This document shows positions 31,916 to 40,321 of a DNA stretch of 64,000 nt, piece by piece. Within the stretch, counting starts at the first letter, position 1. Each line of letters begins with the position of its first letter. The notes beneath the pieces were generated by a model. That model did no database searches. It had not been told where the DNA came from and saw nothing but the letters and a program-made list of their open reading frames with translations. The stretch is from Cyanobacteriota bacterium. Lineage in GTDB: Bacteria > Acidobacteriota > Vicinamibacteria > Vicinamibacterales > UBA2999. The position numbers were made by a program, and so were the translations under genes. The DNA is taken from NCBI GenBank assembly GCA_019752015.1, contig JAIEMQ010000024.1:51322-115321 (forward strand), in the 5' to 3' direction.

Positions 31916-34450
31916 CTATTCGGCGCGCAGCGTCGCGAGCGGTTTTCGCTGCAACACCTCCCAGCTCGAGATCACGCCGATCGCGGCCACCAGCAGCGTC
32001 GTGATCGCGACGCCAGCGGTGCTGACGCCAATCAACGGCGTGAACGGAATTTCGAGCGCGTACTTGCTGATCGCCCAGGTCAGGCCGATCGCGCCGCCGG
32101 CGCCGATGCCGCCGGCCAGAATCCCGAGCAGGCCGTATTCGAGCACCAGCACGGTGGCGATCAAGCGGCGTGTCGCGCCGAGCGTCTTGAAGATGGCCGC
32201 CTCATAGACACGCCGGAACTTGGTCATGGCGACGGCGCCAATCAGGATCATCAACCCGCTGACGACGACCAGTGTGCCGACCACGGTCACCGCGAGCGTG
32301 ACGTTGTCGATCACCGACGTGATCGCATCGATGATTTCGCGCCCGTCGATCACGGAGACGTTCGGCGCCGCCGCCACGAGCGCCGCCTGCAGCCGGGCGC
32401 GTGCGTCCAGATCCCGCGGCCCGCGCAGGAAGCCGATAAAGCTGTGCGGGGCTTTTTCAATCACGCCGGGACGGAACAGGAACATGAACCCGCCGGCGCG
32501 GCTGCTGGACCACTCGACGGAGCGGACACTCGTCACCTTCGCCGCAATGACGCGGCCGAGGATGTCGAAGCGCACCGTGTCGCCGATGTTGATCTTGAAG
32601 GACTCGTTGATGAACTGCTCGATCGAGACTTCAGGCTGCTCCGATGGCGTCGGGTCCCACATCTGTCCCGCCACCACTGTTTCATTCGACGCGAGCTTGT
32701 CGCGATACGTGATCGTGTATTCGCGGCCAAGTGAGCCACGCCCGCGCACATCCTCGTAGTTCTCGAGGTTGACGTCGCGTCCGGCCACGCCAACGACGCG
32801 GGCGCGGAGGACCGGGACCAGCGGCGGCGCCGTCACGCCGGGATCCATGTGAGCGGCAATCGCCTGTTCGACCGCGGCCACTTGATCGCGCTGAATATCC
32901 AGCAGGAACATGTCGGGCGAATCCTTCGTCATTCGCACCGCGAACTGATCGACCAGGTTCTCCTGCAGTGATCGCACGCCGATGATGAAGAAGCTGCCGA
33001 GGCCGACCGCGAGCAGCACAATGCGCATCTGGCTGCCCGGTCGGCTCAACTGCAATACCGCGTGGCGCAGCGCGAACGATCGCGAGCGCGCCAGCGGCTT
33101 GATGGCGCGGAGCAGCAGCGTGCCGGCAATGTGCAGCGCGATCGCCGTTGCCGCGAAGCCGGCGGCAACCAGCGAGCCGATGCGAAGCGAGCCCGCCTGC
33201 CAGACCGTCAATCCGACGAGTCCGGCCACCACCACGAGCGTCACGACGATCTGCGTGAGATCGGGCCGATGCGAGCGTGCCTCGTCGCGCAGCAGCAGCG
33301 ACGGCTTGACGTGTCGCACGTCGAGCAGCGGCACCAGCGAAAACAACAGTGAGACCAGGAAGCCGATGCCCAACCCCTGCACGACCGCCGGAAGCGTCAG
33401 TGCGTAATCCATCTCCACGCCCGGAGTCGCTCCGGCCAGGAAGGACGGAATGGTGCGCATCGCCATTTCGGCGAGCAGCACGCCCAGCAGGCTGCCGGCC
33501 AGACCAAGCACACCGACCTGGGCCACGTACACCGCCAGAAGTTGCGACGAGCGCGCGCCGACGCACTTCAACACGGCGATGCTCTTCATCTTCTGCTGCA
33601 CGAACACGCGCGTGACGCTCGACACGCCGATGCCGCCGAGAATGACGATGACGAGGCCGACGAGGCTGAGATAGTTCTCGGCGCGCGTGAAGTCCTCGCC
33701 AATGTCGTCTTCGGTGGCCTTGTAGGAACGCACGCGGGCAAACTCGTTGGCAAAGTCGGCGCGCAGATCGACGATCAGCCTGTCGAACGCGGCCTCGGGC
33801 ACCTTGAGCAGGCGCTGGCTGGCGACGCGGCTGCCGAATTGCAGCAGGCCGGTCTTCTCGAGATCGGCGAGGTCCACGAAGACGCGCGGCCCGATGCTGA
33901 ACGCGCCGAGGCGCCGGCCGGGCTCCGACTGGATCACGCCGCGAATCGTGAAGCGCTGCGAGCCGATCGACAACGGGTCGCCCACCTTGACGTCGAGCTG
34001 CGCCAGCAGCTCCGGCCGGACCAGCACGCCAAAGCCTTTCAACAGCGCGTGGTCGTACGGCACATCATCCGCGAGCTTCATGCGTCCGTAGTACGGAAAG
34101 CCGTGCTCCACCGCCCTGAGCTCGACCATCCGCGCTCGGCCATCGGCGCGATCGGCGGCCCGTGCCATCGTCGCAATCTCGATCGAGCGCATGCTCTGGG
34201 CTCCAGCCGCCTGCAACCGCTGGTCGATCTTCGCGACCAGTTCCGGCTTCAGCTGCTGATTGCTGGTGATGATCGCGTCGGCCGTGATCAGCGATCGCGC
34301 CTCGCCGGCGAAGGTATTGCGGACGCTTTGAATCACCGACCGGATCGCCACGATGGCGCCGACGCCGATCGCAATGCAGACGAAGAAGAACAACAGGCGC
34401 TGCCACGACGCCCGCATCTCCCGCGCCGCCATCAGCAGGACGAACCTCAT
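31916..34450 (-). CDS. ABC transporter permease, FtsX/YbbP type
   Basis: An 844-residue inner-membrane protein with about ten predicted TM segments: one N-terminal (LLFFFVCIAIGVGAIVAI), a large periplasmic MacB-PCD-like domain (about 40-245), three TMs (VGLVIVILGGIGVSSVTRVFV and following), a central cluster (IVVTLVVVAGLVGLTV and LLAVGLGSFFIIGV), a second periplasmic domain, and C-terminal TMs ending near VGVISSWEVLQRKPLATLRAE. RxPxAxLR at the very end is typical of FtsX-type permeases. The duplicated plan matches YbbP. The ABC ATPase gene overlaps its start (ATGA). Such systems handle lipids or lipoproteins mechanically rather than import solutes; the substrate is unknown. Confidence 0.9.
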   Translation of the reverse strand: MRFVLLMAAREMRASWQRLLFFFVCIAIGVGAIVAIRSVIQSVRNTFAGEARSLITADAIITSNQQLKPELVAKIDQRLQAAGAQSMRSIEIATMARAADRADGRARMVELRAVEHGFPYYGRMKLADDVPYDHALLKGFGVLVRPELLAQLDVKVGDPLSIGSQRFTIRGVIQSEPGRRLGAFSIGPRVFVDLADLEKTGLLQFGSRVASQRLLKVPEAAFDRLIVDLRADFANEFARVRSYKATEDDIGEDFTRAENYLSLVGLVIVILGGIGVSSVTRVFVQQKMKSIAVLKCVGARSSQLLAVYVAQVGVLGLAGSLLGVLLAEMAMRTIPSFLAGATPGVEMDYALTLPAVVQGLGIGFLVSLLFSLVPLLDVRHVKPSLLLRDEARSHRPDLTQIVVTLVVVAGLVGLTVWQAGSLRIGSLVAAGFAATAIALHIAGTLLLRAIKPLARSRSFALRHAVLQLSRPGSQMRIVLLAVGLGSFFIIGVRSLQENLVDQFAVRMTKDSPDMFLLDIQRDQVAAVEQAIAAHMDPGVTAPPLVPVLRARVVGVAGRDVNLENYEDVRGRGSLGREYTITYRDKLASNETVVAGQMWDPTPSEQPEVSIEQFINESFKINIGDTVRFDILGRVIAAKVTSVRSVEWSSSRAGGFMFLFRPGVIEKAPHSFIGFLRGPRDLDARARLQAALVAAAPNVSVIDGREIIDAITSVIDNVTLAVTVVGTLVVVSGLMILIGAVAMTKFRRVYEAAIFKTLGATRRLIATVLVLEYGLLGILAGGIGAGGAIGLTWAISKYALEIPFTPLIGVSTAGVAITTLLVAAIGVISSWEVLQRKPLATLRAE

Positions 34451-35163
34451 GGTTCGACTCGCTCGAGCGGGCTCGGCTGGCGCGACTCGCCACGCTCGAG
34501 CTCACTCACCACCGGCCGGCCGTCGCGAAGAACGAGGCGATCGTCGGCAACCGCAGCCACGTTCGGATCGTGCGTCACGAGCACCAGCGTCACGTTACGA
34601 GTGCGGCGCACCTGCAGCAGCAGATCGAGCACGTGGCGTCCGTTCGAGCTGTCAAGGTTCCCCGTCGGCTCGTCGGCGAGGATCAGCGGCGGATCGTTGG
34701 CGAGCGCGCGCGCGATCGCGATGCGCTGCTGCTCGCCGCCCGACAGCTGCGACGGATAGTGATGGCCGCGATCGTGAAGGCCGACCTCGTCGAGCAACGC
34801 CTGCGCGCGCTCGGTGGCGTCGCGCCGCCCGGCAATCTCCATCGGCACCTGGATGTTTTCGATCGCGGTCAGCGACGGCACCAGGTGAAAGAACTGGAAG
34901 ACGAACCCGACTTTCTCGCCGCGCAGGCGCGCGAGGGCGTCTTCGTCGAGCTTCGTGATGTCGGTGCCCGCGATCGTGATCGATCCGCTCGACGCGGAAT
35001 CAAGACCGGCGATCAGTCCGAGCAGCGTCGACTTGCCGCTGCCCGAGGGGCCGATGATCGCGAGACACCGTCCCGCGGCCACGTCGAGATCGAGGGGATG
35101 CAGGATCGTGAGCGGATGGCCGCCGCTCATCACTGTCTTGCTGACGCCGCGAAGCTGGATCAT
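34447..35163 (-). CDS. ABC transporter ATPase, LolD/YbbA type
   Basis: A 238-residue ATPase. Walker A IIGPSGSGKSTLLGLIAG, Q-loop GFVFQFFHLVPSL, signature LSGGEQQRIAIARALANDP, Walker B LILADEPTGNLD and the switch His in TLVLVTHDPNVA are all intact. The set of motifs and the size fit the MacB/LolD/YbbA family. ATG at 35163 is chosen from the N-terminal MIQLRGVSKTV; only the bases TA separate it from an 8-base tandem array, so no normal ribosome site is visible. It works with the large permease downstream and lies after the SGNH hydrolase, matching the tesA-ybbA-ybbP association in other bacteria. Confidence 0.93.
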   Translation of the reverse strand: MIQLRGVSKTVMSGGHPLTILHPLDLDVAAGRCLAIIGPSGSGKSTLLGLIAGLDSASSGSITIAGTDITKLDEDALARLRGEKVGFVFQFFHLVPSLTAIENIQVPMEIAGRRDATERAQALLDEVGLHDRGHHYPSQLSGGEQQRIAIARALANDPPLILADEPTGNLDSSNGRHVLDLLLQVRRTRNVTLVLVTHDPNVAAVADDRLVLRDGRPVVSELERGESRQPSPLERVEP

Positions 35164-35165
35164 TA

Positions 35166-35197
35166 AGGTCTTGAGGTCTTGAGGTCTTGAGGTCCTG
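35166..35197. repeat. Tandem array, four 8-base units (AGGTCTTG type)
   Basis: Three AGGTCTTG units and one AGGTCCTG, in register, in the 44-base gap between the SGNH hydrolase stop (35208) and the ABC ATPase start (35163). On the coding strand CAAGACCT repeats end 2 bases before the ATG, in the place of a Shine-Dalgarno sequence. Confidence 0.95.
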
Positions 35198-35207
35198 AAA
35201 TGTGCTA

Positions 35208-35933
35208 CTACGTTGGACGCCGGAGTACCGGCTCCAGTTCCTTCCATACGAGGTCCGCCACGATTTCGGCGCCGCGAATGTTTGGATGAATGCCGTCGCC
35301 CTGGTTCAGGGACGCAATGCCGGCCACGCCCTGCAGAAGAAACGGTATGAAACGGACCTTGTACTCCTCGGCGAGCTCCGAGTAGACGTTACGAAAATCG
35401 CGCGTGTATTCAGCGCCGTAATTGGGCGGCGCTTCCATGCCGGCGAGAATCACCGGCACCTTGCGCTCGCGCGCGCGATCGAGGACGGCCGCAAGATTCT
35501 TCTTCATCTCCTTCGTCGACAGGCCGCGCAAGCCGTCGTTGGCGCCGAGCGCCACGATCAAGACCCGCACGTCCCCTTCGAGCGACCAGTCGAGCCGCCG
35601 CACGCCGCCGGCCGACGTATCACCCGACACGCCGGCGTTGACAACTTCGTACTCGAGGCCCTTCTCCTTCAGCTTCTTTTCGATCAGTGACGGGAAGCTT
35701 CGATCGGAGGCGAGGCCAAGACCCGCGGTCAGGCTGTCGCCAAGGAACACAATTCTCGGTGCCTGAGGTGCCAAAGGTGCCTTGGGTGCCTGGGGTGCCT
35801 TGGGTGCCTGGGGTGCCTCGGGTGCCTGGGGTGCCTCAGGTGCCTGGAGTGCTTCGGGCGCGGGACGCGCGTTATCAGGTTGACGCGAGCAACCGATCGC
35901 CAGTGCGACGAAAAGTAGAACGACGTATTTCAT
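35208..35933 (-). CDS. SGNH/GDSL hydrolase lipoprotein (TesA-like arylesterase)
   Basis: A 241-residue esterase. Residues 1-15 form a lipoprotein signal with lipobox LAIGC (Cys15 lipidated). Residues about 25-58 are a Pro-rich spacer of three-residue repeats (QAP, EAP, KAP) encoded by a 9-base array. The catalytic domain has block I VFLGDSLTAGLGL, block II with the oxyanion Gly (NAGVSGDTSAGGVRR), block III IVALGANDGLRG, and the DGIHPNIRGAE block with catalytic Asp and His. This is the TesA/arylesterase subgroup acting on short esters or lysophospholipid. It is encoded directly after the PP2C gene (stop and start are adjacent) and before the YbbA/YbbP-type ABC pair. Confidence 0.92.
   Translation of the reverse strand: MKYVVLLFVALAIGCSRQPDNARPAPEALQAPEAPQAPEAPQAPKAPQAPKAPLAPQAPRIVFLGDSLTAGLGLASDRSFPSLIEKKLKEKGLEYEVVNAGVSGDTSAGGVRRLDWSLEGDVRVLIVALGANDGLRGLSTKEMKKNLAAVLDRARERKVPVILAGMEAPPNYGAEYTRDFRNVYSELAEEYKVRFIPFLLQGVAGIASLNQGDGIHPNIRGAEIVADLVWKELEPVLRRPT
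35758..35856. repeat. In-frame array, eleven 9-base units (GGTGCCTGG type) inside the SGNH hydrolase gene
   Basis: Eleven 9-base units of the form GGTGCCnnn on the plus strand encode, on the minus strand, a run of three-residue repeats with Ala-Pro (QAP/EAP/KAP). The array is in frame, so unit gain or loss would change only spacer length between the lipidated Cys and the catalytic domain. Confidence 0.9.
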
Positions 35934-36686
35934 TTACGCGACGTTGATCACGAGCGCGGTGGCGTTGTCGGAGGTGCCGCGCGTGATCGCTTCCTTCACG
36001 AGCGTGTCCGCGCCGTCGGACGCCGACGCCGCGGTCTCCAGTAAAGAAGTGAGCGACGCCGCATCGAGCTTGCCGTGGATGCCGTCGGTGCACAGCAGGA
36101 ACCGATCGCCCGCAACCAGCTGCTCCTCGCGCGATCCCGGTTTCACATCGTCTTTGGTACCGACCACGCTCGTCAGCACGTGGCGCAGCGGGTGTTGTGG
36201 ATCCGCGTCTTCGGCCTGCTTCTCGCCGAGCACGGACGCGAGCCACGTATCGTCCTTCGTCAGCTGCTCGAGCGCGCCCTGCCGCAGCCGATACATGCGG
36301 CTGTCGCCGACGCTGACGATGGTCATCCGATCGCCGGCCACGAGCGCCGCAACGACCGTCGTGCCCATCCCGCTCAGATCGGGGCTCTTCGAACCCTCGC
36401 TGTAAATCTTCCGGTTCGCCAGGCGCACCGCGGTCGTCAGCCGGTTGGTGTCGATCGAGTTCCTGGTCTCGAGTCCGAAGGGCCAGGTGATGTCGGCCGA
36501 CGATGCGCTTTCAGCGATGAAGGCCCGGATCGTCTCGACGGCCAGGTGCGAGGCCACCTCGCCGGCATTGTGCCCGCCCATGCCGTCCGCCACCACGTAC
36601 AAGCCCAGATCCGGCCACGATCCGTGATGATCCTGGTTCATCTTCCTCGGACCTACCTCGGTCCGGCTTGCTGCGGTCAAGTCCAT
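35934..36686 (-). CDS. PP2C-family protein serine/threonine phosphatase
   Basis: A 250-residue metal-dependent phosphatase of the Stp/PrpC type. Motifs in order: TEVGPRKMNQDHHGS, VVADGMGGHNAGEVASHLA, GMGTTVVAALV, VSVGDSRMYRLR, LTSVVGTKDD, LLCTDGIHGKL and SDNATALVI; every metal-binding Asp is present. A large insertion is absent, so it is a bare catalytic domain. It should reverse Ser/Thr phosphorylation; no kinase is encoded in the window. ATG at 36686 is chosen by similarity; the longer frame would overlap the divergent gene. Divergent from the TPR/sigma-54 activator, sharing a 56-base control region. Its stop is directly followed by the SGNH gene start. Confidence 0.92.
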   Translation of the reverse strand: MDLTAASRTEVGPRKMNQDHHGSWPDLGLYVVADGMGGHNAGEVASHLAVETIRAFIAESASSADITWPFGLETRNSIDTNRLTTAVRLANRKIYSEGSKSPDLSGMGTTVVAALVAGDRMTIVSVGDSRMYRLRQGALEQLTKDDTWLASVLGEKQAEDADPQHPLRHVLTSVVGTKDDVKPGSREEQLVAGDRFLLCTDGIHGKLDAASLTSLLETAASASDGADTLVKEAITRGTSDNATALVINVA

Positions 36687-36708
36687 ATCGCTGAAAGAAT
36701 TATGACGG

Positions 36709-36736
36709 TTGGATACTAGGTAGCCAGTTGTATACT
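36709..36736 (+). promoter_or_regulatory. Promoter candidate with an internal 9-base palindrome (leaderless start predicted)
   Basis: TTGGAT (36709-36714), a 16-base spacer and TATACT (36731-36736) form a fair sigma-70-type promoter. The start point would fall at about 36743, exactly the GTG chosen for the TPR/sigma-54 gene, so the mRNA may be leaderless. TACTAGGTA (36714-36722), with palindromic arms, lies in the spacer. The block GTAGCCAGTTGTA (36720-36732) recurs exactly at 39685-39697 behind the gene. An operator role is inferred. Confidence 0.5.
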
Positions 36737-36742
36737 CGCCCC

Positions 36743-39688
36743 GTGGCCAACGCCGCGCTTCAACCTGTGATCGCCCGGGCAGGCTCTGCATTGGAGCGCG
36801 GACAGGCCGCGACCACGATCGAATTATTGGCGCCCCTGTTGCGGACGCCGTCCTCCCTAACCAAGGAAGACGAGCTCAGTGTCCGGGTCATGCTCGCTGA
36901 ATCGTACCTCTTGCAGGGGGATCTTGCACAGGCCGGAACCGTGCTCGGCCGCTCGCCGGACACGCTGCGGGACAACGTCCCGCCCGTTCTGCACTCAAAT
37001 TTGTGGCGGTTGCACGGCCGCGTCGCGTTCGCGCGGGGCGAGCAGTCGCGCGCGATTGCGCTGCACAATCGCGCGTTGAAGCAGGCCGAGATGGCGCACG
37101 ACTCGCGCGCCATTGGCCTCGCCCACTTCTATCTGGGACAGTGCTATCGCCAGGTCGGCGACATGGCGATCGTGCGCGAGCACATTGCCGAAGCGGCCGC
37201 GGCATTGCACGCCGCGGGCGACAAGCGCCATCTCGCGATGGTCCATTCGCTGTCGGCCGTCATGCTCGCGCAGACCGGGCGTTACGACGAGGCCAATGCG
37301 GCATTGCGCCAGGCCGAGCGCATGGCGTCGATCCTCCAGGCCGATGACGTGCTGGCGACGGTGTACGGCAACCAGGCGAACGTCGCGCTGATCCGCCATC
37401 GATACGAACAGGCCCTCGCGCTCGCCGAGCGCGCCGTCAATCTTCATGAAGGTCTCGGCCAGGGCCCGGGATTATCCGTCGCGCTCGCGACGCTCGGACA
37501 GATCTGCGTCCGCGTCGGCAATCTGGATCGCGCCGATACGGTCCTGCACCGCGCGCTCGACGTGCGCAGCGCGATGCAATTCCACGAGACGACCGGCGCC
37601 GTCTACGACACGCTCGCGCAGATGTCGCTGATGCGCGGCGACTATGAAAACACCGCCGAGTACTTGCGCCAGGCGGCCGAAGCCTACGGCGCCTACGGCC
37701 GCAACACCAGCCGTTGGTACGAGTGGTCGCTGCGCGTGATCAGCGCGCGCCTCGCCACGCGGCGCGGCAAGCCGGACGAAGCGCTCGCGATCGCCGACGA
37801 GATCGCAAAGTCCACGAACGCGCCGCCGGCGGAGACGATCGAGGCGGAGTTGATCGCCGCCGAGGCGCTGCTCTCGGCGGGACGCGTCGACGATGCCGAG
37901 CATCGATTGACGCAGGTGGAATCGCGGCTCGATCCGCGAACGACGCCCGGCGCGTGGGGCGAGTTCCTGCGCCTGCGCGGCGATCTGCGCGCGCGGCAAA
38001 CGCGCACGACGGAGGCGTATCACGACATCGCGCAGAGCTCGAGCGTCTTCGAGCTGGTCGGCGAGCGGTATCAGGCCGCCGTCAGTCAGCTCGCGCTCGC
38101 GCGCCTCGCCGCAAAGGCCGGCGCGAAGTCGACCGCCGATCGTCACTATCAATACTCGGCGCAGGTGTTCCAGGCGCTTGGCGCGACGCGCGATCTCGAA
38201 CAGGTGCAGGCCGCGATGGCCGCGGCGCAGTCGCCGGGCACCGGTGAGTACGTCGGCTCTCCCGCCGATGCGGACGATGCGCTCGTGCGAAGACTCGTCG
38301 ACGCGGCGGTGCTTCCCGATCTTCTCGCGCGCGAGCTTGCGGCCACGCTCCTCGAATCGGTCAATGCCGATGCCGCCGCGGTGTTCAGTGAGCTCCCGGG
38401 CGGCGATGTGCGCCTGATCGCCATCGCGGGCACCGACGCCGACGGCGCGCGCGCCGTCGCGCGCATGGCGATCCAGGGCGGCACCTACGGCGCCGGCACG
38501 TTGATCTCCGAGCCGATCGGGCGCGAGCCCGATGGCCCGCGTCATGCCGTGCTCGCCACCAGCCGCCCGATGGGACATCCACAAATCCGCCGTGTGCGCA
38601 TGATGGCCGCGGTCGCGAAACAAGGCTTCGATCTCTGCGGCGTTCGCGATCGGCCAACAGCGGCGGTCGATGCGACGACCGAACGCCCGCTCGAGCCGCT
38701 GCTGCCGGGATTTCTCTGCGCCAGCGCCGCCATGACTCGCGTCGTCGATCAGATCCAGCGGCTGCAGGGCAACGACCTGACGGTGTTGATCACGGGCGAG
38801 AGCGGTACCGGCAAGGAGCTGATCGCGCGCGCGATCCACGTCGGCTCGTCGCGCAACGCGGCCACGTTCCTGCCCTACAACTGCACGACGACCACGCGCG
38901 AGCTCGCGGACAGTCAGTTGTTCGGCCATCGGCGTGGATCGTTTACCGGCGCCGTCTCCGATCAACCCGGCCTGATTCGCACCGCCGCGGGCGGCACGCT
39001 GTTCCTCGATGAAGTCGGTGACCTGCCGCTGGACGTGCAGCCGAAGCTGCTGCGCTTTCTCGAGCAGGGCGAGATCATGCCGGTCGGCGAAAACCGTCCG
39101 CAGCCCGTGGACGTGCGCGTGCTCGCCGCGACGAACGCCGATCTCGAGCAGCGCGTCGCCGAGGGCAAGTTCCGCGAAGATCTTTACTATCGCCTCAGCG
39201 TGATCCGCATCCACGTGCCGCCGCTTCGCCAGCGGCGCGAGGAGATTCCCCATCTCTCCACGTTCTTCCTGCGTGAAGCGTCGGATCGCCTCGGCAAGCC
39301 GGACATGCAACTGGGCTCGGACGTGCTCGATCTGTTCGCGCAATATTGGTGGCCGGGCAACGTGCGCCAGCTGCGAAACGAGCTGCAGCGCGCCGTCGCC
39401 ATGGCGCCGGCCGGCGGGACCATCGGGCCGGAACACCTGTCGGCGGATCTCACGGCGGCCGCTCCGGCCAGCGGGCCATCCGGACCATCGCGGGTCGCCC
39501 TCCGCGGCGGACAAACGCTGGCCTCGGTGGTCGACGAAATCGAGCGGGATCTCATTCGCGAAATGCTCACCCGGCATCGGGGCAACATCTCGGAAACCGC
39601 TAGGGCCCTCGGCCTGACTCGCCGCGGACTTTACTTGAAGCTTCGAAGACTCGGTCTAGAGAACAGTTCGGATGTGATTACCAAGTAG
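36743..39688 (+). CDS. TPR - GAF-like - AAA+ sigma-54 activator with Fis-type HTH
   Basis: A 981-residue regulator. Residues about 10-490 are TPR-like helical repeats (for example LWRLHGRVAFARGEQSRAIALHNRALKQAEM), starting with a segment that reads ERGQAATTIELLAPLL. A GAF-like sensor region (about 505-645) follows. The AAA+ domain has Walker A ITGESGTGKELIARA (near 685), the sigma-54 loop GHRRGSFTGAVSDQPG (near 732; GSFTGA in place of GAFTGA), Walker B GTLFLDEVGDLPL, and the sensor regions. The C-terminus is a Fis HTH (HRGNISETARALGLTRRGLYLKLRRLG). No receiver domain is present, so signals probably enter through the TPR/GAF parts. GTG 36743 is the predicted start; TTG 36728 is the alternative. 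Confidence 0.88.
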   Translation: MANAALQPVIARAGSALERGQAATTIELLAPLLRTPSSLTKEDELSVRVMLAESYLLQGDLAQAGTVLGRSPDTLRDNVPPVLHSNLWRLHGRVAFARGEQSRAIALHNRALKQAEMAHDSRAIGLAHFYLGQCYRQVGDMAIVREHIAEAAAALHAAGDKRHLAMVHSLSAVMLAQTGRYDEANAALRQAERMASILQADDVLATVYGNQANVALIRHRYEQALALAERAVNLHEGLGQGPGLSVALATLGQICVRVGNLDRADTVLHRALDVRSAMQFHETTGAVYDTLAQMSLMRGDYENTAEYLRQAAEAYGAYGRNTSRWYEWSLRVISARLATRRGKPDEALAIADEIAKSTNAPPAETIEAELIAAEALLSAGRVDDAEHRLTQVESRLDPRTTPGAWGEFLRLRGDLRARQTRTTEAYHDIAQSSSVFELVGERYQAAVSQLALARLAAKAGAKSTADRHYQYSAQVFQALGATRDLEQVQAAMAAAQSPGTGEYVGSPADADDALVRRLVDAAVLPDLLARELAATLLESVNADAAAVFSELPGGDVRLIAIAGTDADGARAVARMAIQGGTYGAGTLISEPIGREPDGPRHAVLATSRPMGHPQIRRVRMMAAVAKQGFDLCGVRDRPTAAVDATTERPLEPLLPGFLCASAAMTRVVDQIQRLQGNDLTVLITGESGTGKELIARAIHVGSSRNAATFLPYNCTTTTRELADSQLFGHRRGSFTGAVSDQPGLIRTAAGGTLFLDEVGDLPLDVQPKLLRFLEQGEIMPVGENRPQPVDVRVLAATNADLEQRVAEGKFREDLYYRLSVIRIHVPPLRQRREEIPHLSTFFLREASDRLGKPDMQLGSDVLDLFAQYWWPGNVRQLRNELQRAVAMAPAGGTIGPEHLSADLTAAAPASGPSGPSRVALRGGQTLASVVDEIERDLIREMLTRHRGNISETARALGLTRRGLYLKLRRLGLENSSDVITK

Positions 39689-39718
39689 CCAGTTGTACGC
39701 ATCACTGGATACCTGGTA
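39679..39718. promoter_or_regulatory. Downstream copies of the TACnnnGTA element and the 13-base repeat
   Basis: TACCAAGTA (39679-39687) overlaps the stop codon of the regulator, GTAGCCAGTTGTA (39685-39697) repeats the upstream block exactly, and TACCTGGTA (39710-39718) is a third TAC-N3-GTA palindrome. The rest of the 39689-39889 gap contains no gene, and I see no clear promoter for the PilZ gene. A binding role for the regulator itself or another factor is inferred. Confidence 0.4.
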
Positions 39719-39889
39719 AACACCCACCCACCCATCACAATCGACAGGAAAGTCCTCTAGAGGGCGCTCGATTCACACATCGGCGGCTCGTCCGACCTTC
39801 AGTACACGGTTGCACAGAATCGGCCCGGAACTTGGATTGTATTTGCGCATTGCAACCTATGTTCGACCGTTCTAACCCTGGAGCGAGCC

Positions 39890-40294
39890 GTGGCTGAGCA
39901 CCGAAACCATGGGAAACCTGTGAAGCGATCGTCGGAAAGAGTGGCGATCACTGTGCCTGCGCGCATCACCTGGAAGGATGCGTCAGGTGCGGTCCGCTTT
40001 GCCTCCGTGATGACGAAAGACATCAGCGAGGCCGGCGTCTTCGTGGAGTGCGAAGCCGGCGCGGCCATTCCCCTCTACCGGCTCGTTCACCTGCAGGTCG
40101 AGCGCTCGTTCGGCGCGGCGCACCAGCTGCCGACGATGCTTCGCGAGGGCCGCGTGCTGTCGGCGGTCTGGCGCGTGGCGCCCTGCCGCCGCTCCACGGG
40201 CACGCCGTCGGGGTACGCGCTGCGCTTCCTGGTCGATCCGCAGGCCGAAGCCACGCAGGTCACGACCACCAACGTCGAAGCGATGGCGGTCTAG
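39890..40294 (+). CDS. PilZ-domain protein
   Basis: A 134-residue protein containing a single PilZ domain. The cyclic di-GMP site is intact: RSSER (RxxxR) in residues about 13-17 and KDISEAGVFVE (DxSxxG) in about 44-54, then strand-rich sequence with HLQVERSFG and YALRFLVDP. The N-terminus has a short polar extension. GTG at 39890 follows a purine-rich GGAGCGAG. PilZ proteins relay cyclic di-GMP levels to motility or polysaccharide machinery; the target is unknown. It lies between the TPR/sigma-54 gene and a leftward metabolic set. Confidence 0.85.
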   Translation: MAEHRNHGKPVKRSSERVAITVPARITWKDASGAVRFASVMTKDISEAGVFVECEAGAAIPLYRLVHLQVERSFGAAHQLPTMLREGRVLSAVWRVAPCRRSTGTPSGYALRFLVDPQAEATQVTTTNVEAMAV

Positions 40295-40321
40295 GGAATG
40301 GTTGCGATCTACTTGCTGCTG

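Noticed and set aside
39832..39846. TTGGATTGTATTTGC before the PilZ gene, looking like a sigma-54 site
   Set aside because: The distance between GG and GC is one base short of the fixed N10 spacing, and only the GG and TTGC ends match.
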